Below are positions 38,811 to 47,812 of a stretch of 53,435 nucleotides of DNA, one piece after another. Numbering within the stretch: position 1 is the first letter of the stretch; every line of letters starts with the position of its first letter. Origin of the DNA: Ceratorhiza oryzae-sativae (Eukaryota > Basidiomycota > Agaricomycetes > Cantharellales > Ceratobasidiaceae); contig JARWMV010000102.1 of NCBI GenBank assembly GCA_030998015.1, positions 1 to 53,435 of the forward strand, written 5' to 3'. A model generated the notes under the pieces. That model had not been told where the DNA came from. It saw only the letters and a program-made list of their open reading frames with translations, and did no database searches. The position numbers were made by a program, and so were the translations under genes.

Positions 38811-39662
38811 ATGACAATGTTAATGCGACTAAGAAACACAGCATCAATATTTAACTCAATAAATGTTATGCAAAATCAATATTTACAACTAGTACGGTTT
38901 AACTCTTCTAATAGTAAATCAAGTATTATCAGCACAATTAAACCTTCAAGTTTGTCTAATGATACTGATACAACTTCTTCAGAGGTAACGCTATTAGGCC
39001 CAGTGCAAAATTCGAAATTGAGTAATGGCTTTTTAACTAAAGAACAAAGAGCTGCCATTACAATTCCACAAGCAAAGGAGGAAATCCTGGTAGGTCTGGC
39101 CCTTGGTGATCTAAGCATGAAAAGACACCAAGCTAAAACAAAAACAGCAAATCCTGTATTACTTTTTGAGCAAGGGTTAATCCACAAAGATTACCTTTTA
39201 CACCTTTACGGTATATTCCAGGATTTTTGTACCACACCCCCGAAAATTTCTGACAGATTGCCCAGCAAAGTAACAGGTAAAACCTATAGCCGAATAAGAT
39301 TTCAAACTGTATCATTGCCCTGCTTTAACAACCTGTTTGATAGTTTTTATTCTGAGGGAATTAAAACAATCCCATCAAATATAGGGCAACTGGTTACTCC
39401 TCTGGCCCTTTGTTACTGGCTATGTGACGATGGTTCTTACTGTAAAACAACATCTAGAATTATTATTTGTACCGACTCTTTTTCTCTAGAGGAAGTAAAT
39501 TTATTGGCTAATATTCTAAATGACAAATGGAATTTTGAGTGTTACGTCAATAAATATGGTAATAATTATAGAATACGAATTCCGAAAAAAAGCTTGGCTA
39601 AAGTGCAAGTTTTACTGAGAGACATAATGCCAAGCATGATGCTTTATAGAATTGGTCTTTAG
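38811..39662 (+). CDS. Free-standing LAGLIDADG endonuclease linked to atp6
   Basis: 283 residues from ATG 38811, 11 nt after the atp6 stop. N-terminal Ser/Thr-rich region, ILVGLALGDLSM (motif 1), FEQGLIHKDYLLHLYGIF, LPCFNNLFDSFY, LALCYWLCDDGSY (motif 2), FSLEEVNLLANILNDKWNF and MPSMMLYRIGL. All family blocks are present and uninterrupted, so probably functional. Its site would be the atp6 C-terminal coding region of uninvaded genomes. CCCCTCCC at 39726. Confidence 0.92.
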   Translation: MTMLMRLRNTASIFNSINVMQNQYLQLVRFNSSNSKSSIISTIKPSSLSNDTDTTSSEVTLLGPVQNSKLSNGFLTKEQRAAITIPQAKEEILVGLALGDLSMKRHQAKTKTANPVLLFEQGLIHKDYLLHLYGIFQDFCTTPPKISDRLPSKVTGKTYSRIRFQTVSLPCFNNLFDSFYSEGIKTIPSNIGQLVTPLALCYWLCDDGSYCKTTSRIIICTDSFSLEEVNLLANILNDKWNFECYVNKYGNNYRIRIPKKSLAKVQVLLRDIMPSMMLYRIGL

Positions 39663-39751
39663 TGAAATTTCCTATCTGGGTGCCATTAAACTGCACACAT
39701 TCCCTTTGAAAAATGATTCTTCACTCCCCTCCCTTTTGTGCCCGGGCGCGG

Positions 39752-40189
39752 GTGCCTTATAACTACACTATAACTACATCTATCGTAGTAAGTTTAGGAC
39801 TAAGTTTAACAATCTTTATTGGAGTTACAATCTTAGCTTTATCAATTCACAAAGTAAGATTCTTCTCATTCTTTATTCCATCCGGGTGCCCGCTGGGATT
39901 AGTTCCCTTATTAGTATTAATCGAGTTGATCTCTTATTTCGCACGAGCTGTGTCTTTAGGAGTTCGATTGTTCGCTAATATGATGGCCGGTCATACTTTA
40001 GTAAAAATATTGTCTACATTCCTATTCCAAATGTTCAGTAGCAGTGTACTGGTTGCAGTATTTACTTTAATACCATTTGGTATATTTGTAGCAATCATTG
40101 GATTGGAGCTTGCTGTTTCAATCATACAAAGTTATGTATTCTGTACTCTAACTTGCTCATACTTAAGAGATGCTATTGAATTACACTAG
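39752..40189 (+). pseudogene. atp6: Displaced atp6 C-terminus (second copy)
   Basis: 145 codons from VPYNYTITTSIVVSLGLS to YLRDAIELH, colinear with residues of about 113-257 of the intact Atp6 and open throughout. No N-terminal half; GC-rich GCCCGGGCGCGGGTG precedes it. It reads as the host C-terminus pushed downstream when the first HEG unit inserted. Differences from the intact copy are mostly conservative. Confidence 0.92.
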
Positions 40190-40198
40190 TGAAAATGA

Positions 40199-40261
40199 TG
40201 TCAAATATTAATCCTTGGTTTATAACCGGTATCACGGACAGTGAATTCTTCATCAATGTCT
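40199..40261 (+). pseudogene. Start of a double-motif LAGLIDADG HEG
   Basis: ATG near 40199: MSNINPWFITGITDSEFFIN, the usual NPWFVTG-DAE motif, cut by PAL-1. A similar frame continues at 42151. Confidence 0.75.
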
Positions 40262-40433
40262 CCGCGCGCGTTAGTTGCTGGTGGGACTTGTCCCACCAAC
40301 CAACGTGAGCAATCGCAACCGTTTGCGATTGCTAGTGCGCGGCATAATATCGATATTTAGCCGCCGGCTGAAAATGACGAACGGTCGTCATTTTCTACGA
40401 GGGAATCTTTAGGATTCCCTCTAACGCCGGCGG
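40262..40433 (+). mobile_element. PAL-1 copy 15 (short form)
   Basis: 172 bp; flanks TCTCC and GGAGA are mirror images. Confidence 0.92.
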
Positions 40434-40598
40434 GAGATTGTAGTTATAAAATATTGTATTTTGCCACAATTATGTGTCAGGATATAAATACTTTGAGTTT
40501 GGCGTATTTTATGGTTTTCTCTCAATAGAAGCTATTAAACCCCAAACCTGTGGAGTGGCTCTAATGTTAGATGCCCCCTATTCAAACTATCAAGAAAT

Positions 40599-40770
40599 CC
40601 GCGCGCGTTAGTTGCTGGTGGGACTTGTCCCACCAACCAACGTGAGCAATCGCAACCGTTTGCGATTGCTAGTGCGCGGCATAATATCGATATTTAGCCG
40701 CCGGCTGAAAATGACGAACGGTCGTCATTTTCTACGAGGGAATCTTTAGGATTCCCTCTAACGCCGGCGG
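40599..40770 (+). mobile_element. PAL-1 copy 16 (short form)
   Basis: 172 bp, 165 bp downstream of copy 15. The block between (40434-40598) may hold a minus-strand HEG tail (RGHLTLE) but is too degenerate to call. Confidence 0.9.
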
Positions 40771-41095
40771 GCCAAGTCTTTTGACAAAATAAACTTCAGC
40801 TGTTTTCTTTCTTAATTTCCCAATAAAGAAATTAAGCCTAAAACATCGTGAGTATTGAGATTTAGAGACTATCACAATAATATATTTTTATACATGTTTT
40901 ATTTTTCAAATCTTACAATCTTAGCGATTGTGCCCTATTTTTTAGTAATTGCATTTTTTTACGTTGTTGTAATTCCAACAATCGGATCTGGCTTGGATAT
41001 CATTAGCGGGTTGGTAATTTGTTCTCTAGTACCTGTTAAACCTCAAAGGCTAACTAAGCAGGAACGAGAAGCTTTTTCACTTTCAAACCCCCGCT

Positions 41096-41261
41096 TAGGG
41101 TCATCCAGCATTGTATTTATATATAAATACATGCTGTTGACCCGAGGGGTTTGGTTATCGAGGCCGCGTTCGCGGCGAGCCGCGCGCACGCCAGGGCCGA
41201 CTTGGCTTGATTATTGACCTTAAGGTCAATATGAGCCAAGGCGTTCGCAGGCGTGCACGGG
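41096..41261 (-). mobile_element. PAL-3 copy inside a HEG
   Basis: Flanks TCAAA and TCAGA. Removing the element and one TCA copy joins the linker SLS to ELLQQ in frame. Confidence 0.85.
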
Positions 41262-41666
41262 TCAGAATTGTTACAACAAATTATAGTTGGGACAATAATG
41301 GGTGACCTGAATATCCAAAAACGAACTATTAACAGTAATGCTCGTTTAAGATTTCATCAGGGAATAATTCACGAACAATACCTTATTCACTTGTACGAAT
41401 TGTTCAGAGCCTATTGTTCATCATCACCCAAAACATCTGATCGGCTTCCCGATAGACGAACGGGTGAGATATACACTCAAATTGTATTTAATACCCTTGC
41501 GCTACCGTGCTTTAACAAATTTTACAACCTATTTTATTTGGATGGTAAAAAAATAGTTCCAACCAACATAGGTGATCTTCTTACACCTGTTGCTTTAGCC
41601 TATTGGATTGCAGATGATGGAGGTTTTTGCAAATCTACTCAAAGAGTTACATTATCAACACATTCT

Positions 41667-41838
41667 CCGCGCGCGTTAGTTGCTGGTGGGACTTGTCCCA
41701 CCAACCAACGTGAGCAATCGCAACCGTTTGCGATTGCTAGTGCGCGGCATAATATCGATATTTAGCCGCCGGCTGAAAATGACGAACGGTCGTCATTTTC
41801 TACGAGGGAATCTTTAGGATTCCCTCTAACGCCGGCGG
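41667..41838 (+). mobile_element. PAL-1 copy 17 (short form)
   Basis: Inserted between STHS and AEVELL; relatives have three more residues (FTK), so about 9 bp of target are missing. Confidence 0.92.
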
Positions 41839-42150
41839 GCTGAAGTTGAACTTCTAATGAACGTTTTGGGGGACAAATTCGGTTTAAATTTTGCTCTTGA
41901 CAAACAAGTTTCTGGTTTTAGAATTCGAATTTCAGTTAAATCATTAGCTGATCTTCAAAGATTATTATCGCCGCACAGGCCTCCTATGATGTTGCATAAA
42001 ATAGGTTTATAATCGCGCTGGGGTATTTTTTTCCACTTCCTAAAGAAATCCCTAAGGGGACCCCTCCCGGAGTTTACAGGGTTTTAGACAACCTAAAAAG
42101 TTTCTTACAATGTATAGATCTTAAACAAAATTTACATGAAGAGGTAAGTT

Positions 42151-43229
42151 TACAGTGATGGTTCTTTTTATGTTACAATATCTAAAAGTACCAAAAATAT
42201 AGTAGGTTGGTCAGTTGCTGTTAATTATCAGATTGTATCTTCTATTAACAGTGCTAATCTTGCAATGATGGAACAAATAAATTCATTTTATGGTAATATC
42301 GGAAATATTTCTGAGCAGCCGCATAGCGCGCTGCAAACATGAAAAAGATAATACTTTAAGATTTACTGTAAGTGGTTTATCAAATTGCAAAATAGTTCAG
42401 AATCATTTTTTAACCTATCCCTTATTAACTTATAAAACCGTCGCGCTGGGACGCCCGAATGGATGCCCGTAGGGCTTGGCCAAAACCACCCCCAAACAAT
42501 GCAGCGTAGCTGCACATGTTTGGGGGTGTTTTTGGAAATCACATTTCGGGCGTCCCCAGCGCGGCCGGCTCGCCGAGAATCGATGATTTGCGAAGGCAAA
42601 TCTACATCGATTCTCGAGGGTTAGTTTATTTCCAATTATGGTCTTCTATATTAGACATTATGTCAACTGGGGCTCACTTTACTTTAGAGGGATTATTAAA
42701 AATAGTTTCACTTAAAGCTCAATTTAAAAAGGGCTTATCTGAATTACTGGGAACTAGTTTTCCCAATGTCAGTCCGGCCATTAAACCATCTTTTGAGCCT
42801 AACCTGGCCTTAATGAATATTCATTGGCTTTGTGGGTTCATAAACGGGGATGGCCACTTTGGACTTAGAATTAGACATAACACTAAAACTTCTTTGGGTT
42901 CTAGTTGTGATGTTATTATTTCTATTAGCCAAGACGATGTAAGTTTAATTACTTTGGAAAATATTGTTGAATTTTTAGGTGTGGGTAGAGTTCATTCTTC
43001 TGGAAGAACAACTTATGTCTATTTTTTAGGTTCCCTTAAAGATATAAACATTTTTATTAACAAGTTTAAAGAAGTGAATTTATTGGGTGCCAAAGCTCTA
43101 GATTATGCTGATTTCTGTAAAGGGATCGAAATAATCAATAGTAGAGAGCATCTAACTCTAGAAGGTTTTAATAAGCTTGAGATTCTTTCCCAAAATATGA
43201 ACTCTAAGAGAACTAATTTTGGAAATTAA
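42151..43229 (+). pseudogene. Double-motif LAGLIDADG HEG, main body, two insertions
   Basis: SDGSFYVTISKSTKNIVGW, SINSANLAMMEQINSFYGNI, a short GCAGCCGCATAGCGCGCTGC hairpin (42314), LRFTVSGLSN, FLTYPLLTYK, PAL-16 (42437-42620), LVYFQLWSSILDIM, HFTLEGLLKIVSLKAQF, second motif WLCGFINGDGHFGLRI, HLTLEGFNKLEIL and the stop. Removing PAL-16 restores the frame. CCCCTCCC at 43252. It stands between the second and third atp6 C-termini. Confidence 0.88.
42437..42620 (+). mobile_element. PAL-16 composite inside a HEG
   Basis: Outer stem CGCTGGGACGCCCGAATGG..CATTTCGGGCGTCCCCAGC with PAL-4 inside and PAL-14 after it. Copies at 35247-35432 and, inverted, 45169-45352. No clear target repeat. Confidence 0.85.
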
Positions 43230-43309
43230 ATAAATATAATGTCGCACTAATCCCCTCCCTGTCTAATTGGTTAAGGTCCCTCATAGAGGGACCCTACCTC
43301 GAAGTCATA

Positions 43310-43459
43310 CCCTAGGTGGGCTAGAAAGGCCCATGCCCACCTAAGGGCGCCGAATCGAAGATTCCTATGCCCCGTGGGTATGGATATCGAGGCCGCGTTC
43401 GCGGCGAGCCCGCTATCTCGCCCGGGCCAGCGCTCTGCGCTGATCCAGGCGAGAACGGG
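43310..43459 (-). mobile_element. PAL-3b copy with TCATA target repeats
   Basis: 150 bp. TCATA at 43305-43309 and 43460-43464. An inverted copy of the same length is at 47166-47315. Confidence 0.9.
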
Positions 43460-43479
43460 TCATATTAAATATAACGTTG

Positions 43480-43863
43480 GAGCTAAAGGTAACCTAAAAG
43501 GAACACCTTTAGCTTTAGTACCTTTATTAGTTTTAATTGAATTAATTTCTTACTTAGCTAGAGCCGTTTCTTTAGGAGTACGATTATTTGCTAATATTAT
43601 GGCCGGGCACACTTTAATGAAAATCTTGTCTACATTCTTATTCCAAATGTTCACAAGCAGTGCTTTAATGTTTGTACCCTGTAGACCCCCAACAATTGAT
43701 AGCAGCATGTACTAGTACATGCTGACGACAGGGTAATAACACTTGTTCCATTTGCATTATTCACATGTATTATCGGACTAGAAATTGCTGTTTCATTTAT
43801 CCAGGCCTACGTATTTAGTATTTTAGTTTGTTCTTATCTAAAAGACGCTATAGATCTACACTA
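43480..43863 (+). pseudogene. atp6: Displaced atp6 C-terminus (third copy), with a 59-bp hairpin insertion
   Basis: [52 protein letters not shown], insertion 43677-43735, ITLVPFALFTCIIGLEIAVS and YLKDAIDLH. The insertion is flanked by GTA repeats and its removal restores the frame. Shorter than the second copy at its 5' end. Confidence 0.92.
43677..43735 (+). mobile_element. PAL-13 hairpin in the third atp6 C-terminus
   Basis: CCCTGTAG..GTACTAGTAC..GACAGGG with a PAL-5 stub; GTA at both junctions. Confidence 0.85.
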
Positions 43864-43879
43864 ATAAAGTTTAAATTAG

Positions 43880-44340
43880 TTATATCTGGGCTAACTCGGT
43901 ACGGAAAGACATGTCAAATTTGTAAATCCAATATAATAAATAGTAATCCAGACTTTATGACCCGTGCACGCCTGCGAACGCCTTGGCTTAAGCCAAGGCG
44001 GCCCTGGCGTGCGCGCGGCTCGCCGCGAACGCGGCCTCGATAACCATACCCACGGGTCAACAGCATGTATTTATATATAAATACAATGCTGGTTGACCCT
44101 AAGCGGGGGTATGATAAATAAATTCTTGGAACTAATCTTAGTTACGAGGCTTACTCCGCCGGCGGAGGATCGTGCTAGCACGATCGTAGAGGAGCCGGCG
44201 GTTCCGCGGCCTCCAGTCATGCTTGCACTGTTTTACCGTCTCGTGTCAACATAGTTGACCGGCCGGTAAAACAAACATGACCTTATGGCCGCGGAGTATT
44301 GTTCTGAGGTCTTCGTTGTTAAGAATCCAGCATTTTTGGA
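43880..44340 (+). pseudogene. Partial copy of the rnl intron 10 5' region
   Basis: Codes NSNPDFMINKFLELILVTRL, as rnl intron 10 does near 31690-31745, but split by PAL-3 (43961-44109). A second split by PAL-12 and PAL-10 is at about 44155-44280, with SEVFVVKNPAFLDYKNKI after it and CCCCTCCC at 44361. Product unknown, perhaps a HEG tail. Confidence 0.65.
43961..44109 (+). mobile_element. PAL-3 copy with TATGA target repeats and an empty-site relative
   Basis: TATGA at 43956-43960 and 44110-44114; the homologous uninterrupted sequence near 31707-31722 has a single TATGA. Confidence 0.93.
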
Positions 44341-44368
44341 TTATAAAAATAAAATTATAACCCCTCCC

Positions 44369-44614
44369 TGAGTTAGAGTGAGAAGTTATTCAAACTCCAT
44401 TTAGAGGTTATTGGACCATTCCATGAGGGTTGGAGTGTGAAGTTATTCAGACTCCATAGACCGGATTCGTATTGTGGTTATTTCCCAAATTGGGACAACT
44501 AATTTACCCTACAGGACAATTGGTAGGTAAAATTTGCGGAAAATTGATCTATACGAGTTGCAGAACGCCCAATTTATTAAAATTATTACATCTTGTTATG
44601 TAAAACTCTTAAGC
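44369..44614. other. Unassigned spacer with an imperfect direct repeat
   Basis: GTGAGAAGTTATTCAAACTCC and GTGTGAAGTTATTCAGACTCC are imperfect direct repeats (44379 and 44435). No gene recognised. Confidence 0.5.
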
Positions 44615-44786
44615 CCGCCGGCGTTAGAGGGAATCCTAAAGATTCCCTCGTAGAAAATGACGACCGTTCGTCATTTTCAGCCGGCGGCTAAATATCGATA
44701 TTATGCCGCGCACTAGCAATCGCAAACGGTTGCGATTGCTCACGTTGGTTGGTGGGACAAGTCCCACCAGCAACTAACGCGCGCGG
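44615..44786 (-). mobile_element. PAL-1 copy 18 (short form)
   Basis: 172 bp, inverted. Confidence 0.92.
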
Positions 44787-44903
44787 GATCCCTAATAAGT
44801 TTAAGGGTGGGCAAAGTTTAGGGTTTAATTACAAAGGCCCACACCTGGCATCCTATACAAGATACACAGGTAGGCCGACTTCTAAAGGTCGGCAGTTGGG
44901 TGC

Positions 44904-45075
44904 CCGCCGGCGTTAGAGGGAATCCTAAAGATTCCCTCGTAGAAAATGACGACCGTTCGTCATTTTCAGCCGGCGGCTAAATATCGATATTATGCCGCGC
45001 ACTAGCAATCGCAAACGGTTGCGATTGCTCACGTTGGTTGGTGGGACAAGTCCCACCAGCAACTAACGCGCGCGG
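44904..45075 (-). mobile_element. PAL-1 copy 19 (short form)
   Basis: 172 bp, inverted, 117 bp after copy 18. Confidence 0.92.
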
Positions 45076-45145
45076 GGAGAGCATCCCTTTGAATTGAACT
45101 ATTCTAAATAAAATAACTCGTGTTTTCCCGATACAAAAAAAATAA

Positions 45146-45755
45146 ATGAAAAATATAAACAAAATAACCCTCGAGAATCGATGTAGATTTGCCTTCGCAA
45201 ATCATCGATTCTCGGCGAGCCGGCCGCGCTGGGACGCCCGAAATGTGATTTCCAAAAACACCCCCAAACATGTGCAGCTACGCTGCATTGTTTGGGGGTG
45301 GTTTTGGCCAAGCCCTACGGGCATCCATTCGGGCGTCCCAGCGCGACGGTTTTTAAACTAGAGACAGCTAAAAAGGAATTGGAATTAGCTCTAAAATCCT
45401 ATAAACCTCTTTCTTTATGTGAAACTCAGAATTTTAGAGAGCTTGTAAATGGATTCTTTCAAGCCGAAGGGACTATCAGTGCTTCTTTTTTAGGATCTTC
45501 TTCGGCTAAAGTTAATCCATACTTCATGACCCGTGCACGCCTGCGAACGCCTTGGCTTAAGCCAAGGCGGCCCTGGTGTGCGCGCGCTCGCCGCTTCGCG
45601 GCCTCGATACCCATTACCCCTCGGGTCGTCGACCCTAAGCGGGGGCATGATTAGTCAAAATTATAGTGCTGAAAGCCTAAATTTCTTCGTTCAAATTTTC
45701 TATGAACTTAATCAAGTCGGCAGAGTTACTGTCTTTTTAAATCAATATCCGCGGC
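45146..45755 (+). pseudogene. LAGLIDADG HEG remnant
   Basis: ATG MKNINKIT, then PAL-14/PAL-16 (45169-45352, inverted), LETAKKELELALKSYKPLSL, motif LVNGFFQAEGTISASFLG, PAL-3 (45540-45645), then SAESLNFFVQIFYELNQVGR and VTVFLNQYP, cut by a PAL-13/PAL-5 nest. Its leader shares AACTCGTGTTTTC with the HEG at 32045. Confidence 0.78.
45540..45645 (+). mobile_element. PAL-3 copy with CATGA target repeats
   Basis: CATGA at 45535-45539 and 45646-45650. Confidence 0.92.
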
Positions 45756-45922
45756 ATAACCCTGTAGACCCCCAACAAGGCAATGGCCTCCCAATGCGTT
45801 GGCCCTACGGGCCAACGTATTGGGGGGGCCATTAGCTTATTGGGGGGCGGATGCCCCTCAAACAATGCAGCGTAGCTGCACATGTTTGAGGGGCAGGAGA
45901 CGACAGGGTACTGCCGCGGGGT
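45752..45922 (+). repeat. Nested PAL-13/PAL-5/PAL-4 composite
   Basis: CCGCGGCATAACCCTG..CAGGGTACTGCCGCGG encloses ACCCCCAACAAGG arms, which enclose CGTTGGCCCTACGGGCCAACG; a PAL-4 follows within the same outer stem. Three levels of nesting. Close copies at 35893-36125 and 46330-46500. Confidence 0.85.
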
Positions 45923-45931
45923 GAGTTAATT

Positions 45932-46003
45932 ATTCTCTTAGCTCAATGGTTAGAGCTACATTCTTCTAAAATGTCTATTTTGGTTCGAGTCCGAAAGAGA
46001 ATA
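45932..46003 (+). tRNA. trnR: tRNA-Arg (UCU)
   Basis: Acceptor ATTCTCT/AGAGAAT is a perfect 7 bp; D stem GCTC/GAGC with loop AATGGTTA; anticodon stem ACATT/AATGT with loop CTTCTAA (anticodon TCT, 45965-45967); variable CTAT; T stem TTTGG/CCGAA with loop TTCGAGT; discriminator A. It lies between HEG remnants with palindromes close on both sides but none inside. Confidence 0.95.
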
Positions 46004-46189
46004 TTGCCCTACCCTATCTCGTGTCAACTATGTTGACCGAGATAGAGGCCAGACTAAATTTTTCTATGTTTACCCTTCTGATCCATAACCGAAGGGAAGG
46101 GGGAAACTCGCTTTCGCTTTCTTTGGACCTCCAAGTATTGGCGCCCGGTCAATGAAATTGACACGGCCGCCAATACCCTACGGCTACAA

Positions 46190-47160
46190 CTCTTGACAAT
46201 AGAACAGGAAAATTTTACCCTAGTATTAGATTCAATACCTGAACATTTGCTTGCTTTAACGAGTTATATGAACTTTTCTATCCTGAAGGTAAAAAATACT
46301 ATGGAGGATCGTGCTAGCACGATCGTAATCGGCGGCTCCGCGGCATAACCCTGTAGACCCCCAACAAGGCAATGGCCTCCCAATGCGTCACAAACGTATT
46401 GGGGGGGCCATTACCTTATTGGGGGGCGGATGCCCCTCAAACAATGCAGCGTAGCTGCACATGTTTGGGGGGCAGTAGACGACAGGGTACTGCCGCGGGG
46501 TGAACTATTAACACCTTCAGGTTTAGCATACTTTCACCAAAATGGTGGCCCTACGAGGCAGCTGCAGTAATTCTGGCCGACGGAAGTTGAACATGACCCG
46601 TGCACGCCTGCGAACGCCTTGGCTTAAGCCAAGGCGGCCCTGGCGTGCGCGCGCTCGCCGCTTCGCGGCCTCGATACCCATTACCCCTCGGGTCGTCGAC
46701 CCTAAGCGGGGGCATGAAGTAACACTAGTGACAAACAATTTTACCAAAGACGAAGAAGAGCTTTTATATCAAGTTTTAGTAAATAACCCTCGAGAATCGA
46801 TGTAGATTTGCCTTCGCAAATCATCGATTCTCGGCGAGCCGGTTATTAAATTAAAATGCACTATTCGAAGAGATATAAATGTTTATTTAATTGATATTTC
46901 TTACCCGTATACTCTTCCCTTACAGGCCCCCGCTAATCGATACCCCTGCCAAGACGTGCGCTAAAGCGCAGTTCTCTAGGCAGGGTGTAGATTTGCCTTC
47001 GCAAATCATCGATTAGTGGGAGCCCTCCGCGCTTAGGCCGCCCTGCGGGCGATCAAAGAGCGCGGAGGGGAAGAGGTTAGGGTCTAAATCTATGCCTCTA
47101 TTGCGAGACTTGATAAAAGTCACTATGCACCCAACGATGCTTTACAAGTTAGGTCTTTAA
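46190..47160 (+). pseudogene. LAGLIDADG HEG remnant with four insertions
   Basis: DNRTGKFYPSIRFNT, an in-frame TGA, TFACFNELYELFYPEGKK, PAL-12/PAL-13 nest (about 46303-46503), LLTPSGLAYF, a palindrome stretch, PAL-3 (46597-46712), VTLVTNNFTKDEEELLYQVL, PAL-14 (46789-46842), IKLKCTIRRDINVYLIDIS, PAL-6/14/15 nest (about 46915-47078), MPLLRDLIKV and MLYKLGL with TAA at 47158-47160. The TGA sits where some relatives might have Trp, so either decay or TGA read as Trp. Confidence 0.83.
46597..46712 (+). mobile_element. PAL-3 copy with CATGA target repeats
   Basis: CATGA at 46592-46596 and 46713-46717. Confidence 0.92.
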
Positions 47161-47165
47161 TATGA

Positions 47166-47315
47166 CCCGTTATCGCCTGGATCAGCGCAGGGCGCTGGCC
47201 CGGGCGAGATAGCGGGCTCGCCGCGAACGCGGCCTCGATATCCATACCCACGGGGCATAGGAATCTTCGATTCGGCGCCCTTAGGTGGGCATGGGCCTTT
47301 CTAGCCCACCTAGGG
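47166..47315 (+). mobile_element. PAL-3b copy with TATGA target repeats
   Basis: TATGA at 47161-47165 and 47316-47320; the same 150-bp element as 43310-43459, inverted. Confidence 0.92.
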
Positions 47316-47478
47316 TATGAAAATGAATTTTCTTGACTTTGGCTCGTGCCAAAATCACCCTGGTATCTATGAAGAGGGCCCATACAGGCACCCCTCTGTT
47401 TTAATTTATTTTCACATATGAGCCTATTGTTGAAGGTTATACTGAAAATCTTACTTCAATTCCCCACAGAATCGTCGC

Positions 47479-47700
47479 CCGCCGGCGTTAGAGGGAATCC
47501 TCAGATGAGGTAGCCTTGACCATGAGTCTCATGGTCCAGGCTACCTCCCATAAAGATTCCCTCGTAGAAAATGACGACCGTTCGTCATTTTCAGCCGGCG
47601 GCTAAATATCGATATTATGCCGCGCACTAGCAATCGCAAACGGTTGCGATTGCTCACGTTGGTTGGTGGGACAAGTCCCACCAGCAACTAACGCGCGCGG
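47479..47700 (-). mobile_element. PAL-1 copy 20 (long form)
   Basis: 222 bp, inverted. Confidence 0.92.
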
Positions 47701-47812
47701 GCCTTCGCAAAGCACCCCGCGGCAGTACCCTGTCGTCAGCATGTACTAGTACATGCTGCTACTGCCCCCCAAACATGTGCAGCTACGCTGCATTGTTTGA
47801 GGGGCATCCGCC

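Larger units (their letters stand above)
40894..42012 (+). pseudogene. LAGLIDADG HEG broken by PAL-3 and PAL-1
   Basis: MFYFSNLTILAIVPYF membrane-like N-terminus, KPQRLTKQEREAFSLS linker, PAL-3 (41096-41261), ELLQQIIVGTIMGDLNI (motif 1), LRFHQGIIHEQYLIHLYELF, LPCFNKFYNLFYLDGKK, VALAYWIADDGGF (motif 2), PAL-1 (41667-41838), AEVELLMNVLGDKFGL and MMLHKIGL. Apart from the insertions the frame is intact, so it broke recently. It lies within the remains of another HEG (40199 / 42151). Confidence 0.9.

Noticed and set aside
40434..40598. Minus-strand HEG tail (RGHLTLE)
   Set aside because: Only one short recognisable block and a frame break; too weak to call.
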